Shown: piece by piece, positions 1 through 11,911 of the stretch
Numbering within the stretch: the first letter of the stretch is position 1
Layout of the letters: each line of letters starts with the position of its first letter
Source of the DNA: Rhodamnia argentea
Taxonomy: Eukaryota > Streptophyta > Magnoliopsida > Myrtales > Myrtaceae
Assembly (NCBI RefSeq): GCF_020921035.1
Contig: NC_063156.1
Location: 15,450,501 to 15,514,500, forward strand
Direction of reading: 5' to 3'
DNA length: 64,000 bases
Notes under the pieces: model-generated
The model's database searches: none
Seen by the model: only the letters and a program-made list of their open reading frames with translations
Told to the model about the DNA's origin: nothing
Program-made: the position numbers and the translations under genes

Positions 1-320
1 GAAGAAACATCTAAAATTGGATTCAATTTTCAATTTTTTATGAGGCCAATATGAAAAGGGAATTAAAATAAAAATATTGGACATTTTTCTATATTTTTGT
101 GACCTCGAAAGGTATTTTTTATGAATTTTCTAATATTTTCCTATTTTCCGAAAATATTTAAAAAAATGTGAAAAATATGAAAAAATATTTTTTGTTCCAA
201 ATTGGTTCCTTAGGCTTGACCAAGGCTTCCAATGTTGATTTTTTAATTTTTTGATTTTTTGTGAATTTTTAGTGAATTTTGGAAAATAAAACTAAAGAAA
301 AATTGATTAAAAATCGGTCA
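1..320 (-). repeat. 3' LTR of the Ogre element (inner end only)
   Basis: This stretch matches 19,366-19,688 closely and ends on the plus strand with GGTCA, so the LTR starts TGACCG on the element strand, against TGACACC in the 5' LTR. The remaining 3.4 kb or so of this LTR would lie left of the window. The low divergence between the two copies points to a fairly recent insertion. Confidence 0.9.
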
Positions 321-328
321 TCAACAAC

Positions 329-344
329 TACCCCTCTTTGAAAG
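329..344 (-). other. Polypurine tract of the Ogre element
   Basis: Read on the minus strand this is CTTTCAAAGAGGGGTA, a purine run a few bases before the LTR start TGACCG. This is the usual primer site for plus-strand DNA synthesis in LTR retroelements. A nearby inverted copy of CTTTCAAAG (about 364-372) could pair with the start of the tract. Confidence 0.75.
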
Positions 345-674
345 TAATCTCGGTTAGAGGTCGCTTTCAAAGACAAGGTGACACCTGGATCCTTCATCGA
401 CTCTGCTGGGGAAAAATCTAAAGAAAATAAGTCTTGACATTCGATTGCCTTACCTTTGCCGTTAAAACTCTGACTCCGCGGGGAATTATTTCCAGCTCAT
501 GCTCATTTTATGTGAAAGACAAATGAGGAGAGAGAGTCACTTACCCGTAGCTCACCTGTCCGTAGTCTAAGATTTGTTGATATGAGGTGGAGAGAATGAA
601 TGCATGGAATTACCTTTGAACGTTTGGCGCGTTTTTATGATGATCGGCGTCCGTCCGGTGTCGAACGGTGGTTT

Positions 675-1852
675 GAAGATTTGGAAGGGAGGTTCACCCT
701 TGTAATAAAGGGGTTTCACCTATTTAAAATGAGATTGGCTATCCTCCGGGGATTCACCATTAAAAAAGCAGATCGGTTTTCCTCTAGGAAGGTACTCACC
801 GTCTGGAAGAGAGGTTCACCCTTGTAACAAAGGGGTTTCACCTATTTAAAATGAGATTGGCTATCCTCTAGGAAGGGACTCACCATTTAAAATGCAGATC
901 GGTTTTCCTCTAGGAAGGTACTCACCGTCTGGAAGGGAGGTTCACCCTTGTAACAAAGGGGTTTCACCTATTTAAAAGAGATTGGCTACCCTCTAGGAAG
1001 GGACTCACCATCTACAATACAGATCGGTTTTCCTCTAGGAAGGTACTCACCGTCTGGAAGGGAGGTTCACCCTTGTAACAAAGGGGTTTCACCTATTTAA
1101 AAGAGATTGGCTATCCTCTAGGAAGGGACTCACCATCTAAAATGCAGATCGGTTTTCCTCTAGGAAGGTACTCACCGTCTGGAATGGAGGTTCACCCTTG
1201 TAACAAAGGGGTTTCACCTATTTAAAATGAGATTGGCTATCCTCTAGGAAGGAACTCACCATTTAAAATGCAGATCGGTTTTCCTCTAGGAAGGTACTCA
1301 CCGTCTGGAAGAGAGGTTTACCCTTGTAACAAAGGGGTTTCACCTATTTAAAAGAGATTGGTTATCCTCTAGGAAGGGACTCACCATTTAAAAAGCAGAT
1401 CGGTTTTCCTCTAGGAAGGTACTCACCATCCGGAAGAGAGGTTCACCCTTGTAACAAAGAGGTTTCACCTATTTAAAATGAGATTGGCTATCCTCTAGAA
1501 AGGGACTCACCATCTAAAATGCAGATCGGTTTTCCTCTAGGAAGGTACTCACCGTCTGGAATGGAGGTTCACCCTTGTAACAAAGGGGTTTCACCTATTT
1601 AAAATGAGTTTGGCTATCCTCTAGGAAGGAACTCACCATTTAAAATGCAGATCGGTTTTCCTCTAGGAAGGTACTCACCGTCTGGAAGAGAGGTTCACCC
1701 TTGTAACAAAGGGGTTTCACCTATTTAAAATGAGATTGGCTATCCTCTGGGGATTCACCATTTAAAAAAGCAGATTGGCTTTCCTCTTGGAAGGTACTCA
1801 CCGTCTGGAAGAGAGGTTCACCCTTGTAACAAAGGGGTTTCACCTATTTAAG
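675..1852. repeat. Tandem array 1, period about 125 bp, about nine units
   Basis: The landmark GGAAGGTACTCACC recurs near 790, 915, 1040, 1165, 1290, 1417, 1542, 1668 and 1791, giving a period of about 125 bp. Each unit also holds a related internal motif, TCCTCTAGGAAGGGACTCACC-like, about half a unit away, so the unit itself looks like an old dimer. The left end (600-790) is more degenerate. The array lies between pol and the 3' LTR, the known hypervariable 3' region of Ogre/Tat elements, and is not expected to be coding. Confidence 0.93.
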
Positions 1853-2402
1853 AAGGGTGCCATCCGAGGACCTAGGTTAACTAGCGTACCTACAGAAGCT
1901 CAAACCGTATTTCAAATTTTCAAAGGAGAGGGTGCCATCTGAGGACCTAGGTTAACTAGTGTACCTACAGAAGCTCAAACCCTATTTCAAATTTTCAAGG
2001 GAGAGGGTGCTATTTGAGGACCTAGGTTAACTAGTGTACCTACTGAAGCTCAAACCCTATTTCAAATTTTCAAAGGAGAGCGTGCCATCCGAGGACCTAG
2101 GTTTACTAGTGAACCTACCGAAGCTCAAACCATATTTCAAATTTTCAAAGGAGAGGGTGCCATCCGAGGACCTAGGTTTACTAGTGTACCCACAGAAGCT
2201 CAAACTCTATTTCAAATTTTCAAAGTAGAGGGTGCTATTTGAGGACCTAGGTTAACTAGTGTACCTACAGAAGCTCAAACCCTATTTCAAATTTTCAAAA
2301 GAGAGGGTGCCATCTGAGGACCTAGGTTAACTAGTGTACCTACAGAAGCTCAAACCCTATTTCAAATTTTCAAAGGAGAGGGTGCCATTTGAGGACCTAG
2401 GG
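1853..2402. repeat. Tandem array 2, period 75 bp, about seven units
   Basis: GAGGACCTAGGTTAACTAG starts near 1866, 1941, 2016, 2091, 2166, 2241 and 2316, and a last truncated unit begins near 2391. Units are very similar to one another and unrelated to the neighbouring 125 bp array, which they abut directly. The period is a multiple of three, which leaves a 64-codon open frame with a 25-residue repeat on the plus strand (2034-2228). I regard that frame as a by-product because it lies antisense to the element. Confidence 0.93.
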
Positions 2403-4109
2403 ATGCCGGAAGACCTACAAAGAATCAAAATCAGTCAAATCTTTAAAAGGAAACTTTTCTGAGGATTTGGGGTCACCAAGGAACCTGCATAAAGTTCAAT
2501 CAAACATCATTAGAATGACAATTCTAAGTTCTGGAGAGAAGCTTTAGAATTCCAGACAAATTTTCAAAGAATAATTGTGAAGGAAATACGTCCAATTACA
2601 AGTTCAAATCTCCATTGGGGATGGATTTTGAATGACACATCCCGAGTGTTCTATAAAAAGGTTGTTTTAAAAGTCTTTCAAAAGGGTTTTCCTTCATCCA
2701 AGAGGGCTTCTCACCATTTTGGGAAGGCTTTTCTTGAAATTTAAATCCACTCACCGAAAACCTAACCTTGAGGTTTTGGGATCATTCGAGATGCATACAA
2801 TCCGACTAATCGGAGAAGGCATTTTAAAATGGACCGTAATTCAGGCCAGGTTAAAGGCTTATCAAAGGATGTTCATTTTAAGGTTTAGAAATGAATTTTG
2901 ATCAGAAATAGCTTCTTCGGGTTTACAAGTCAAGAACCCCGAAGACATGATAAGACAGGATTGTACTTACCTCTTTAAGCGGTAGCTTCCTGTATGATTT
3001 CTTGCATCAACCTGAAACACATCTTAGGTCAAAAAAGCTTTGGGTGACAGGTTGCATCTTGGTTTAAGGTGGGCTATTTAAGAAAGGCCATATTTTCAAA
3101 AGAGGGGTGAACGTTGGTGATCACCTTGACATTTTTACCAACATTCATTTGCTTTTGCAGTAGATTCATGATCATTCTTTCTTCAATTGACTTTGAGGAT
3201 TTTCCTCTTTTCATCTTGAGGATTTTTCTTTAGGATTTGCCCCTTTTTGGGGTGCTCTTTTCATGGGCTTTTGGCCTTGCTTTTACCAGGCACTTTGCTT
3301 TTTCTAGCCCTTTCGTTTCTTGTCATTTTTTGCATTGATTGGCTCTTTTGGAGACCAGTGTAAAAAAATTCTTCCAATCATGCTTTTTGACTCATTGCTG
3401 GTAATTCCTTTGTTAGCCCCAGTGTGGGGAGGTAATCACCAACAAGGGTTTAGAAATTAATATTCAAAGGCTCAAATCGGCTCTTCAAAGGGTAAGTGTT
3501 TGGGGATATAGAAATGAAGTGCTTTTCTTCACTTTGAGGTGTTCCAAGTCTCTGCCGTAAATCACCTAAAGCTATCACAAAAAGATTGATGCAAGTTAGC
3601 ACAATAAAGTCTTACCCCGATCTTTTCTCCAAGGGATCGTCCAATGAACCTCCAAATATGCCCCAATGTGGGGTGGTTCTTGACAGGGCTATATTCATAA
3701 AATTCTCCCTCTTTGGTTCAAAATGGTTGTCAAAGGATATAAATGTGTACGGATAATTTTGAAATGGAAATGCCTTTCGTCATTTCAATCCATGTAATCA
3801 CCGCGAATAATCCATACGTCCCGAGATTAAGCTCTTTCGCTCTATCACTCTCACCCATCACTCAAGTGTATCAAGGACGTGTTTAAGGACAATGCTTGCC
3901 TCTTTTCATCAGAAGGATTATTCTCTTGAAAAGCTTTCAAAACATGCCCTTTTATAGAAACCCAGGGCGTTTTCATCAAAATTCATCATTCGCAAAAAGT
4001 TCTCATCAAAAGATATATTCAAAAGATGTTTCCGTAACTTAAAAGGAATGTTTCTTTGAAAGGGCCTTGTAGCTTTACAAATCAAGGTTTTTCAATTTCA
4101 AGCACGACG
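2403..4109. other. 3' untranslated region of the Ogre element
   Basis: No coding frame or known motif is recognisable here. The sequence lies between the end of pol and the tandem arrays and contains short T-rich and CTTT-rich stretches. Short open frames on either strand have no family resemblance. Confidence 0.6.
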
Positions 4110-4515
4110 GTGTATGAAAATACTTCATAAAAGAGAAGAACCTCAAACCTGTCTTCTTTACATATTGACTCATGTTCCCTGTAAAAATAAAAGGAAACAA
4201 TCGGTTCAAAGACGTTCAAAATTTCAAATCCCGAAGCGACTTCCTCCTGTCTCCTTCGGATGTTGACTCCCGTTTTCCGCATAAACAAAAGGAATCAATC
4301 AATTAAAGATGTTTAAAATTTCAAATCCCGAAGTGACTTCTTCCTGCTCCTTTGGGTGTCGATTCTTGTTCCCTGCACAAACAAAAGGAATCGATTAGTT
4401 AAAGATATCCAATATTTCAAATCCCGAAGCGAATTCTTCCCATCTACTTCGGATGTTGATACATGTTTTCTGCATAATCAAGAGGAAATGATTAGTCAAA
4501 GATATTCAAAATCAG
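4110..4515. repeat. Tandem array 3, period about 95 bp, about four degenerate units
   Basis: The motif CAAATCCCGAAGYGAMTTC recurs near 4226, 4322 and 4419, each followed by a TCGGATGTTGA-like stretch and by CATAAACAAAAGGAATCR. A more degenerate first unit lies near 4130-4210. It lies between the 3' end of pol and the rest of the 3' untranslated region and is unrelated in sequence to the 125 and 75 bp arrays. Confidence 0.75.
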
Positions 4516-4695
4516 TAATCCAAAATAACAAATAACTTCCCTGTTTTGATCGGTTACTCTGTAAAGTTCTTCATGATTCCCAGTTCACCCGCAAAATACA
4601 AACGTATGCAAATGCATGTATGTAAATGTCATGCGAATGCAAAACTTTATGTGACTCAGATCTGCTCATCAATCCTTTTGAAGCTCGATTTTATT

Positions 4696-5573
4696 TCAAG
4701 GATAATATCTCTTCACGGCATCTGCATTTCTTGGACTCGCCAATTCTTCTCCATCCATGTTTACAAGTATAAGGGCTCCCCCGGATAAGACCTTCCGAAT
4801 CACGTAGGGGCCTTCATAATTTGGCATAAATTTGCCTCCTGGGTGTTGAGCATCGGGAGCATTTTCTTCACAACTAGCATCCCTGTTTCAAAATTTCTGG
4901 GCTCGACCTTCTTGTTAAAAGCTCCGGCCACTTTCTTCTAGTAGCTTTGACCATGGCAGATAGCTTTCAATTATTTTTCATCAATCAAATTCAACTGTTC
5001 GTGTCTCTGCCGGTTCCACTCATCTTCCGTGAGTTCTACCTAAGATAAGATCCTTAAAGAGGGGATTTCCACCTCTACCGGTAGGACTGCTTCCATACCG
5101 TATACCAAGGAGTAGGGAGTTGCCCCGGTTGAGGTACGAATTGAAGTTCGATAGGCCATGAGGGCATATGGCAATCTCTCATGCCAGTCTCGATATTTCT
5201 CAGCAGTTTTGGCCAATATCTTCTTGATGTTCTTGTTTGCCGCTTCCACAGCTCCATTCATTTGCGGGCGGTAAGGTGAAGAACTAAGGTGTCGTACCTT
5301 AAATTGTTCCAATAAGTGATCGACAACCTTGTTGTTCAGATTAGAGCCGTTGTTCGTAATGATAGCTCTTGGCACTCCGTATCTTGAGATGATATCTTGC
5401 TTGATGAATTTAGCCACGTTGTTTGCAGTGACATTGGCATATGAGCTGGCTTCAATCCATTTGGTGAAGTAATCAATCGCCACCAGAATAAAACAATGTC
5501 CGTTGGAGGCCTTTAGGTTGATAGGGCCAATCATATCAATTCCCCACATTGAGAATGGCCGGGGTTCTGACAT
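4696..5573 (-). pseudogene. Ogre integrase core and C-terminal domain (end of pol)
   Basis: This continues the pol frame after a single in-frame TAA (5574-5576). The catalytic core is recognisable: WGIDMIG carries the first Asp, NGAVEAANKNIK the Glu, and YRPQMNG and YRTSIRTSTGATPYSLVYG are typical Tat motifs. The second catalytic Asp is lost, with ITNNGSN where the family has ITDNGSN (codon AAC, a G-to-A change). After a TAG at 5040-5042 the C-terminal domain continues with two further stops and a one-base frameshift near 4835, and ends with MDGEELASPRNADAVKRYYP and a TGA at 4696-4698. The product would integrate cDNA in a working element; this copy cannot encode a functional one. Confidence 0.9.
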
Positions 5574-6443
5574 TTAATGTAGCTCAGTTGGCGGCGCATT
5601 TATCTTGTCGCCGTATACTTGGCATTGATGACAAGATCTCACATGTTGATTACAATCTGACTCGATAGTCATCCAATAATACCCGAGTCTCATGATCTTC
5701 TTGGCGAGGAGGTGACCATTCATATGTGGTCCGCATTCCCCTTCATGGATCTCTTTCATAATGAGATTTGCTTCTTTCGAGTTTACGCACCTCGGTAGGA
5801 CTGAGTCAAATGATCTCTTGTATAGGATCTGTCCGTTGAGGAAAAATTTAGATGCCATCTTGCTGATATACTTTTTATCTTCTGGTTGGTCGTCTTGTGG
5901 GAATTCGCCCTTCAGCAGATAATTCTTGATGTCATAATACCATGGTTCTTCATCGGGTTCTTCTTCAATGACCATGCAGTATGCGAGTTGATCAGAGATG
6001 TCAATCTTCAACGGTTCTATCTCAAGGCCATCTTGTACTTGTAACATGGCTGATAATGTGGCCAAAGCATCAACAAAGTGATTCTGAGTTCTTGGTAGAT
6101 ACTCGAAAGTGATCTCCTCAAAATGTTGGATCGGCTCTTCGAGGTATTTATGATAAGGGATGAGCTTGGGGTCCTTTGTCTTCCACTCTCCTTGAGTTTG
6201 TAAGATGATTAACATGGAATCTCCATACACCAGCAGCTTCTTCACCTTTAATGAGATGGCCAATTGTAATCCTAGTATACAGGCTTCATATTCAGAAATG
6301 TTGTTGGTGCAGGGGAATACCAATTTGGCTGAGACTAGATAATGCTGATCTTCGGGGGATATTAAGATCGCCCCAAGACTCGATCCGGTGAGATTCACTG
6401 CGCCGTTAAAATACATCGTCCATCTATCTTCGGATATGTTCAA
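5574..6443 (-). pseudogene. Ogre second (archaeal-type) RNase H and integrase zinc-binding domain
   Basis: The segment is in frame with the RT/RNase H part upstream, separated by one TGA (6468-6470). Residues about 10-130 form the archaeal-type RNase H typical of Tat elements: TNNISEYEACILGL, VYGDSML and HFVDALATLSAM carry the later acidic residues. The first catalytic Asp is replaced by Asn (YFNGAVN instead of YFDGAVN; codon AAC, a G-to-A change). The C-terminal part holds the HHCC zinc finger of integrase (HEGECGPHMNGH ... CHQCQ) and the linker APPTELH before a TAA stop. The RNase H would remove RNA from RNA/DNA hybrids during reverse transcription; this copy should be inactive. Confidence 0.9.
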
Positions 6444-6467
6444 AATTTGATCTCCCTTGTTCGATTC

Positions 6468-8111
6468 TCAAACGTCTTTAGGAGGATTTTCAGCTAGCAT
6501 GTCTGCAATTGCTCTCCCTTTTACAGATTTTTGAGGAGAAGTTCTGATGTCGAATTCCGAAAGAAGCACTTGCCATTTGGCCATCTTTCCCAATAAAGCT
6601 GGTTTTTCCAAGAGATATTTGATAGGGTCATTCTCGGTGACCAGTTGGATATGATAATGCAAAGTATACTGTCTTAATCTGTAGAGGACCTAAACCAGTG
6701 CTACGCAAGTCCTTTCCACCGATGAATACTTAGCTTCTGATGTTGTAAACTTTTTGCTCAGATAATAGATAGCCCGTTCCTTTCGATCCTTGGGGTTAGT
6801 TTGAGCTAATAAAGCTCCCAAGGATTCATCATGAATTGTCGGATATAGAGTTAAAAAAACGTTAGGGATAGGAGGTACCAGATCTTGGGGTTGTACCAAG
6901 TATTCCTTGATCTTCTCAAACGCTTGTTGACATTCTGCATCCCATTTCACCTTCGCGCCCTTCTTTAAGAGTTTGAAAAAGGGTTTTGCCGTTTCTGACA
7001 GCTGCGATATGAATCTGGATATATAATTCAATCTTCCAAGTAGACCCCTCACCTCTTTAACAGTGGAGGAAGTCCCTATTTCCCATATGGCTTTGATCTT
7101 GGAGGGGTCAATCTCGATACCACGATCGCTTACGACAAATCCAAGCGGTTTTCCAAATCTTGCGCCAAATACACACTTTGCGGGATTCAGCTTGAGCTTG
7201 TATTTCCTTAATCGATCAAATAATTTCCTCAACACTTGAACATGATCTTCTCCTGGTCTAGATTTGGCAATCCTGTCATCCACATAGACCTCCACCTCTT
7301 TATGTATCATGTCATGAAAAAGGGTTACCATAGCCCTTTGATATGTTGCCCCTGTGTTTTTCAAATCGAAGAGCATGACCTTATAACAAAAGATCCCCCA
7401 TTGTGTAGTGAATGAGGTCTTAATCTTATCTTCTTCTTTCAACATGATCTGGTTGTACCCCGAGAATCCATCCATGAAGGAGAATAATTCAAAGCCCGCA
7501 GTGCTATCGACAAGCACATCAATGTGCGGTAGAGGAAAATCATCTTTCGGGCTAGCTTTGTTCAAGTCCCGGTAATCCACGCATATTCTGATTCGTCCGT
7601 CCTTCTTCTTAATCGGCACGATGTTGGCGACCCAATCAGCGTATGGGACGGCCTCGATAAATCCAACTTTAAGGAGCTTCATCACCTCCTCCTTAATCTT
7701 ATCTGCTAATTCAAGGTTCATCCTTCTGGATGGTTGATTAACCGGTGTGCAAGCCGGATTTGTAGGCAGAGCATGCTCCACTATTTCACAATCTAAACCT
7801 GGCATCTCAGCGTACGACCGGGCGAAAATATCTTGATACTCTTTGAGCAATGCAGTCATTCTTAAGACATCTGCTGCAGATTAATGTCCTCCCACTTTCA
7901 CTTCTTTGACGCAAGTAGAGTCTCCCGGATTAATAGTGATAGGTTCTTCAGAGATAGGAGGCTTTGACTCTTCAAAACAATCCAATTCCCTTTTAATATC
8001 GCTTACATCAGCCTCTTCTATATCAATTTCATATGCATAATCGTCGAGCCGATCTGAGTCACATATTAACCTGTTATGCATGGGTGGGATGACATGCCCG
8101 AAATGCATCAT
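6468..8111 (-). pseudogene. Ogre reverse transcriptase and RNase H (start of pol)
   Basis: One frame runs from 8111 to 6468 with in-frame stops TAA (7881-7883) and TAG (6690-6692, a Trp codon in relatives). The N-terminal piece is acidic and leads into the motif ALLKEYQDIFARSYAEMPGLD that precedes RT in Tat elements. RT motifs include RICVDYRDLNKASPKDDFPL, FMDGFSGYNQI and the catalytic YVDD. MLFDLKNTGATYQRAM differs from the family's MPFGLKNAGATYQRAM by changes that fit C-to-T or G-to-A. The usual RNase H follows (DESLGALLAQ, AIYYLSKKF). The true protein start is uncertain because pol is probably joined to gag-pro by splicing across 8,112-8,488. Confidence 0.92.
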
Positions 8112-8488
8112 GAAAAGTTAATATTCAAAGATGACAAAATTAAAGAATGCATGATCTTATCTAACATGAAAACATTTTTGAATTCAATTTTTTTTTTATT
8201 TTCGGACATCCTTGTTCTCAAAAAGCCATTTAAAATTCAAGATCACATAGCGGATCGGGCCTCAAGTTCCACAGTATTGGCAATTGTCATCATCGGACCA
8301 ATCCGTTGTTCCACATGTTTGTAATAAAACTTGAGATGATTTTCATTAATAGATGCAACTAAGAGCAATACAAGATCGCTCTTCTTGGATCGCAACATGC
8401 GACTCAAAGGGTGCTAAAACAGCAAAAAGCTTTGAAAATAAATGCAGTAATCAAAATGCATTAAAAGATAAAGTTCAGAAGGAGCCTT
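8112..8488 (-). other. Putative intron between gag-pro and pol of the Ogre element
   Basis: This roughly 380 bp, AT-rich stretch has no coding resemblance and separates the end of the protease frame (stop at 8489) from the start of the pol frame. Ogre elements are known to splice an intron at this junction to make a Gag-Pol fusion. I could not fix the splice sites; a GTAAAA just after the gag-pro stop is a possible donor. The intron call is inference from family knowledge. Confidence 0.45.
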
Positions 8489-10291
8489 TTACTCAGGGGT
8501 GAGGAAATCATCCTCCAGCCACTCGATGATCACGTGCACCCGATTATCCAAGAACGGGTTGAACAAGTCAGGCTCTGCATCTTTAGAAATGTCTTCATCT
8601 TCCAACCATTTGCCCCCTTTGGAAAACACCTCAAATAAGGGGTTTAGGAGCATCTTCCCTCTAGCTTTCCATGCATCGGTGCCTATAAAACGGCCACCTT
8701 GGTGTCCACGGCCTCCTCGGTCTCCATAACGATTGTTTCGACCTCGGCCTCGACCCGTATTGCGCTTTACTGTCTCTTTATAGCCCGGACCTACTTTATG
8801 GTCATTCGCGCTCAACCTCAAAGGGTTAAGGATCCCCCGACCGTGCTTCCCTAATCCGGCACCCGGAATAAAACCATTCAAGAGTAGCACTCTTCCCGCC
8901 ATAGTCGCAAGTTTTGAAAGCTCTGGTGTAGCTATTTTTGTATCCGGCGATACATGCATGACAGATACGATGCCAAAAGTATGATAACTCAACTCTTCCT
9001 CTTTTGAGGGTTCGATGTACGGGACCATCCCTTTTAAAGAAACCCGATGCCCCGTTTCGCCATGGACGGTAATCACCTGACCCACGACCACGAATTTCAC
9101 CTTTTGATGCAAGGAGGAAGGTACCGCCCCAGACACGTGAATCCACGGTCTTCCCAGAAGCAAAGTGAAGGCGCTAGGGATATCCAGCACTTGATACGGT
9201 ACAGAGAAGGTCACCAGTCCAATAGAGATGTCCAGCTCAATTTCTCCCACTACATTCTTGGAGACTCCGTCAAATGACCGAATGGTGGCCTTGGATGTCT
9301 TCACGAAATCTTCATTCACTCCCAAGCTTCTCAAAGTGCTCGGAGGACAGAGATTAAAGGCCGAGCCATTATCAATTAGGACATGAGGCACCTCATTCTC
9401 GTGGCACTTCACGGCGATATAAAGGGCTCTATTGTGCACACGTCCTTCCCTTGGGAAATCTTCAATCGAGAAGGATATCTGGTCTTTCAAGAGGATAGCC
9501 TCCACGAAATCCCCCAGTTGAACTTTGTTAATTGTCTCCGGAACATGGACCTCATCCAGCACTTTCGGGAGGGCATTCTTGTGCTTTTCGGAATTCTTGA
9601 AGAGATCTAATAAGGAAATCAGTGAAGGCATCTTCCTGAGTTGGTCGACGACCTCATATTCATTGGTCCTCACAACCAATTGCAACTTCTCAACTTCTTC
9701 CGCAGTCGGGACTTTCTTTTCGGAATCCGCCTCTCTTGGTGGATAGCATCTTCCCAATCTCATTATGGCATCAATCTCGCCCGTTCCATAATCCCAGTGA
9801 ACCGCCCTTGAGTTATACTCTTCCGCAGGCGGCAATTTAATCTTCACCGGTATGATCTCCTCTGGTGGTGATTCAAAGGTTGACGGTTTTTCCGAGGCGG
9901 ATGTTTCCCAATTATCCACCTTATTCAGATCAATAACAAAGCGAATCGGAGTATCTACCATTCCGATCATCTCATCTTCATGGATATCATCGGGGTTATG
10001 TTCTGGACCTGGCCTTACCAGCGTGGCGTTTTCTTCATCCGGATCCCTTTGCCTTTTCCTTCTGATTCTCGGGATAATTCCCTTAATCCTCATGCCGATT
10101 TCCATTAGATGTTGGAATGAAGAATAAGTATATGCATACATGCGGTCAAAATATTCAGTCGGAAGTGACTTCAATACGAACTCCAGCATCTCCCTTTCTG
10201 ATAGTGGCGGTTGCACCATTGTCGCGTGTTTCTTCCATCTTCTAGCAAAGAGCTCAAAACTCTCATCTTCCCCTTTTCTAATGTTCAACAA
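8489..10291 (-). pseudogene. Ogre gag-pro, third segment: end of second Gag, aspartic protease, G-patch
   Basis: The segment opens with the C-terminal half of a second capsid domain (ELFARRWKKHATMVQPPLSE, KSLPTEYFDRMYAY). At residues about 210-250 comes the Tat-specific motif EYEVVDQLRKMPSLISLLDL. The retroviral-type aspartic protease follows near residue 300 (HVLIDNGSAFNLCP, then LLGRPWIH), then a G-patch at about 462-490 (GFIPGAGLGKHGRGI), a feature of Ogre-like proteins, and an RG-rich tail (GRGRGRNNRYGDRGGRG). It is in the same frame as the upstream Gag segment, cut off by two stops (10,346-10,348 and 10,334-10,336). The protease would process Gag-Pol. No frameshift is seen within the 600 codons. 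Confidence 0.92.
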
Positions 10292-10333
10292 ATTAGCTTT
10301 AGTAAAGTACCCTCTAATTCCAGCTTCAAAGTG

Positions 10334-11911
10334 TCATATAAAGTGTTACGATATATCCTCCCGACTTGGGACCCAATCTAGGTCAATCGATTGGAACCAT
10401 GCTAGTACGGGGCCCGTCAAACTATGCCCGAAATTCCGGATCAGCGTTTCGTCATCTTCATGGTAGCCGATCATTTGGTGGAGATAGTATGAGATATGCG
10501 CCAGAGGACACCCAGCGCCATTATACTTTATACGGAAATTCATCCTTGGATTCACGCCTTGGGGCGGAACATTTCTCGCTTGAGTGAGTGGAGTAATCAG
10601 CTCTTTCAATTCATCCATCTTCCTTGACACGTCATCACCTTGCTCTTGCAGTAGAGCGATCCTTCGATTTTGCGTCTCTATGGCCCGCCGTATCTCTAGA
10701 ATCTGCATGTCCTCTTCTGCCGCCATGGTATTCCTTTTGGTCATCAATTGTGACAAATCCGCCACCATGTTTGTCAAATGACGCATGTGAGTTTCTAGAT
10801 TAGAAAGTCGCACGTTGGACTCCCGATTCACCTGTTCATTCCGAGGAGCTTCTTGATTCTTAGCTTCATCCACCGTTCCCACAAATTCTTCACTTTCGGG
10901 ATCATCCATGCCACCCCACCCATCGGGAACTATTTCTCCAGAGTCCACAAAGAAACTCGGGGGCGCTGAATACAAAACTTTGAAGTTGTAACCGCCACTA
11001 TCTTCTCCGAGATTATCCACTATCTCGCCTCTCTCTAGGGCTCTTTGCAAAAATCTTCTATCGCCTCTGCGTGCTTTATCCAAGCGGACTTCACATTCGT
11101 CTATCTCCTCTACTTCCTTACCATCTTTAACGCTCATCAAATATCCCGAGGATTTCTTCCAGACACCTCCCATCATAGCTTTCATCGCGAATTCCTCGGA
11201 CAGCATGTCCACAGCCACATATGTTCCTTTAAAAGCGACATCCTCCATTTTTCCTATGACGCCCAAATTAATTAGCTTTTCCAAGCAAGCCTCCTTTTGC
11301 TCCCGGGAAATATTCTCTCCTTCCGGGTATTGTGAGGCCAATGTTAAGACATCCCGCATTTTACTCATATCCACTATAAATTCCAGAACCTCTTTCTCTT
11401 CGCTTCCAAAAATCGCGTTCACCTCGCGATGCTCGGGTAACGGGTTCCGTTGCACATTCGGTTCAATTTTGTCAAACTCCAAAACCTTACCGTCAATCAA
11501 CGCTTGTACTTTGAATTTGAGAGCGAGACAGTTGTCCACATTATGCCCCCTTTCTCCCATATGGTATATGCACGTCCGAGTCTCATCAAACCCGGGAAAT
11601 CTTGGAGGATGAGATCTAGGTGGCTCTTTTGCAACTAGGCGGTTCTCTAGTAGCATGGGTAATAATTTGGATAAGGGTCGGGATAAAGGGGTAAAAACAG
11701 GTTGGTTCCTTCTTCTAGGTTCCGATGGTTTAGAAGCGGTCCAAGAGGACGTTCCTTGGGTAGGGGTGGAAGGTGAGAAATTTCCGGGCTTAGGCGGGTT
11801 TGGGACAAAGGCCACTTCCCCGACTTGCTCCCTATTGTCCCTTCTCAAAGGGTATTGGCATCCGAAAGGTGCTTCGGGTATCTTCTTTTCACTCGGTGCC
11901 CATTCATGGCG
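10334..11911 (-). pseudogene. Ogre gag-pro, second segment: zinc knuckle, linker, start of second Gag
   Basis: It continues in frame after a TAA at 11,912-11,914. Near 11,530-11,572 is a variant zinc knuckle, CIYHMGERGHNVDNC, in the CxxH form seen in Tat elements. About 200 codons of linker of unknown role follow, then a coiled-coil-like stretch (ETHMRHLTNMVADLSQLM) and the start of a second capsid domain, KYNGAGCPLAHISYYLHQM and SLTGPVLAWF. This mirrors the first Gag, which also has a coil followed by KYNGTGCPKVHLKYYLHRM. The segment ends at TAA (10,346-10,348) and TGA (10,334-10,336), after which the same frame continues. It would form capsid with RNA-binding activity in an intact element. 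Confidence 0.9.

Noticed and set aside
2034..2228. Open frame with a 25-residue repeat (KLKPYFKFSKE.VPSEDLGLLV)
   Set aside because: It is produced by the 75 bp tandem array, lies antisense to the element and has no start context or family resemblance.
675..2402. CRISPR-like direct repeats
   Set aside because: Repeats are head-to-tail without unique spacers, in a plant retrotransposon.
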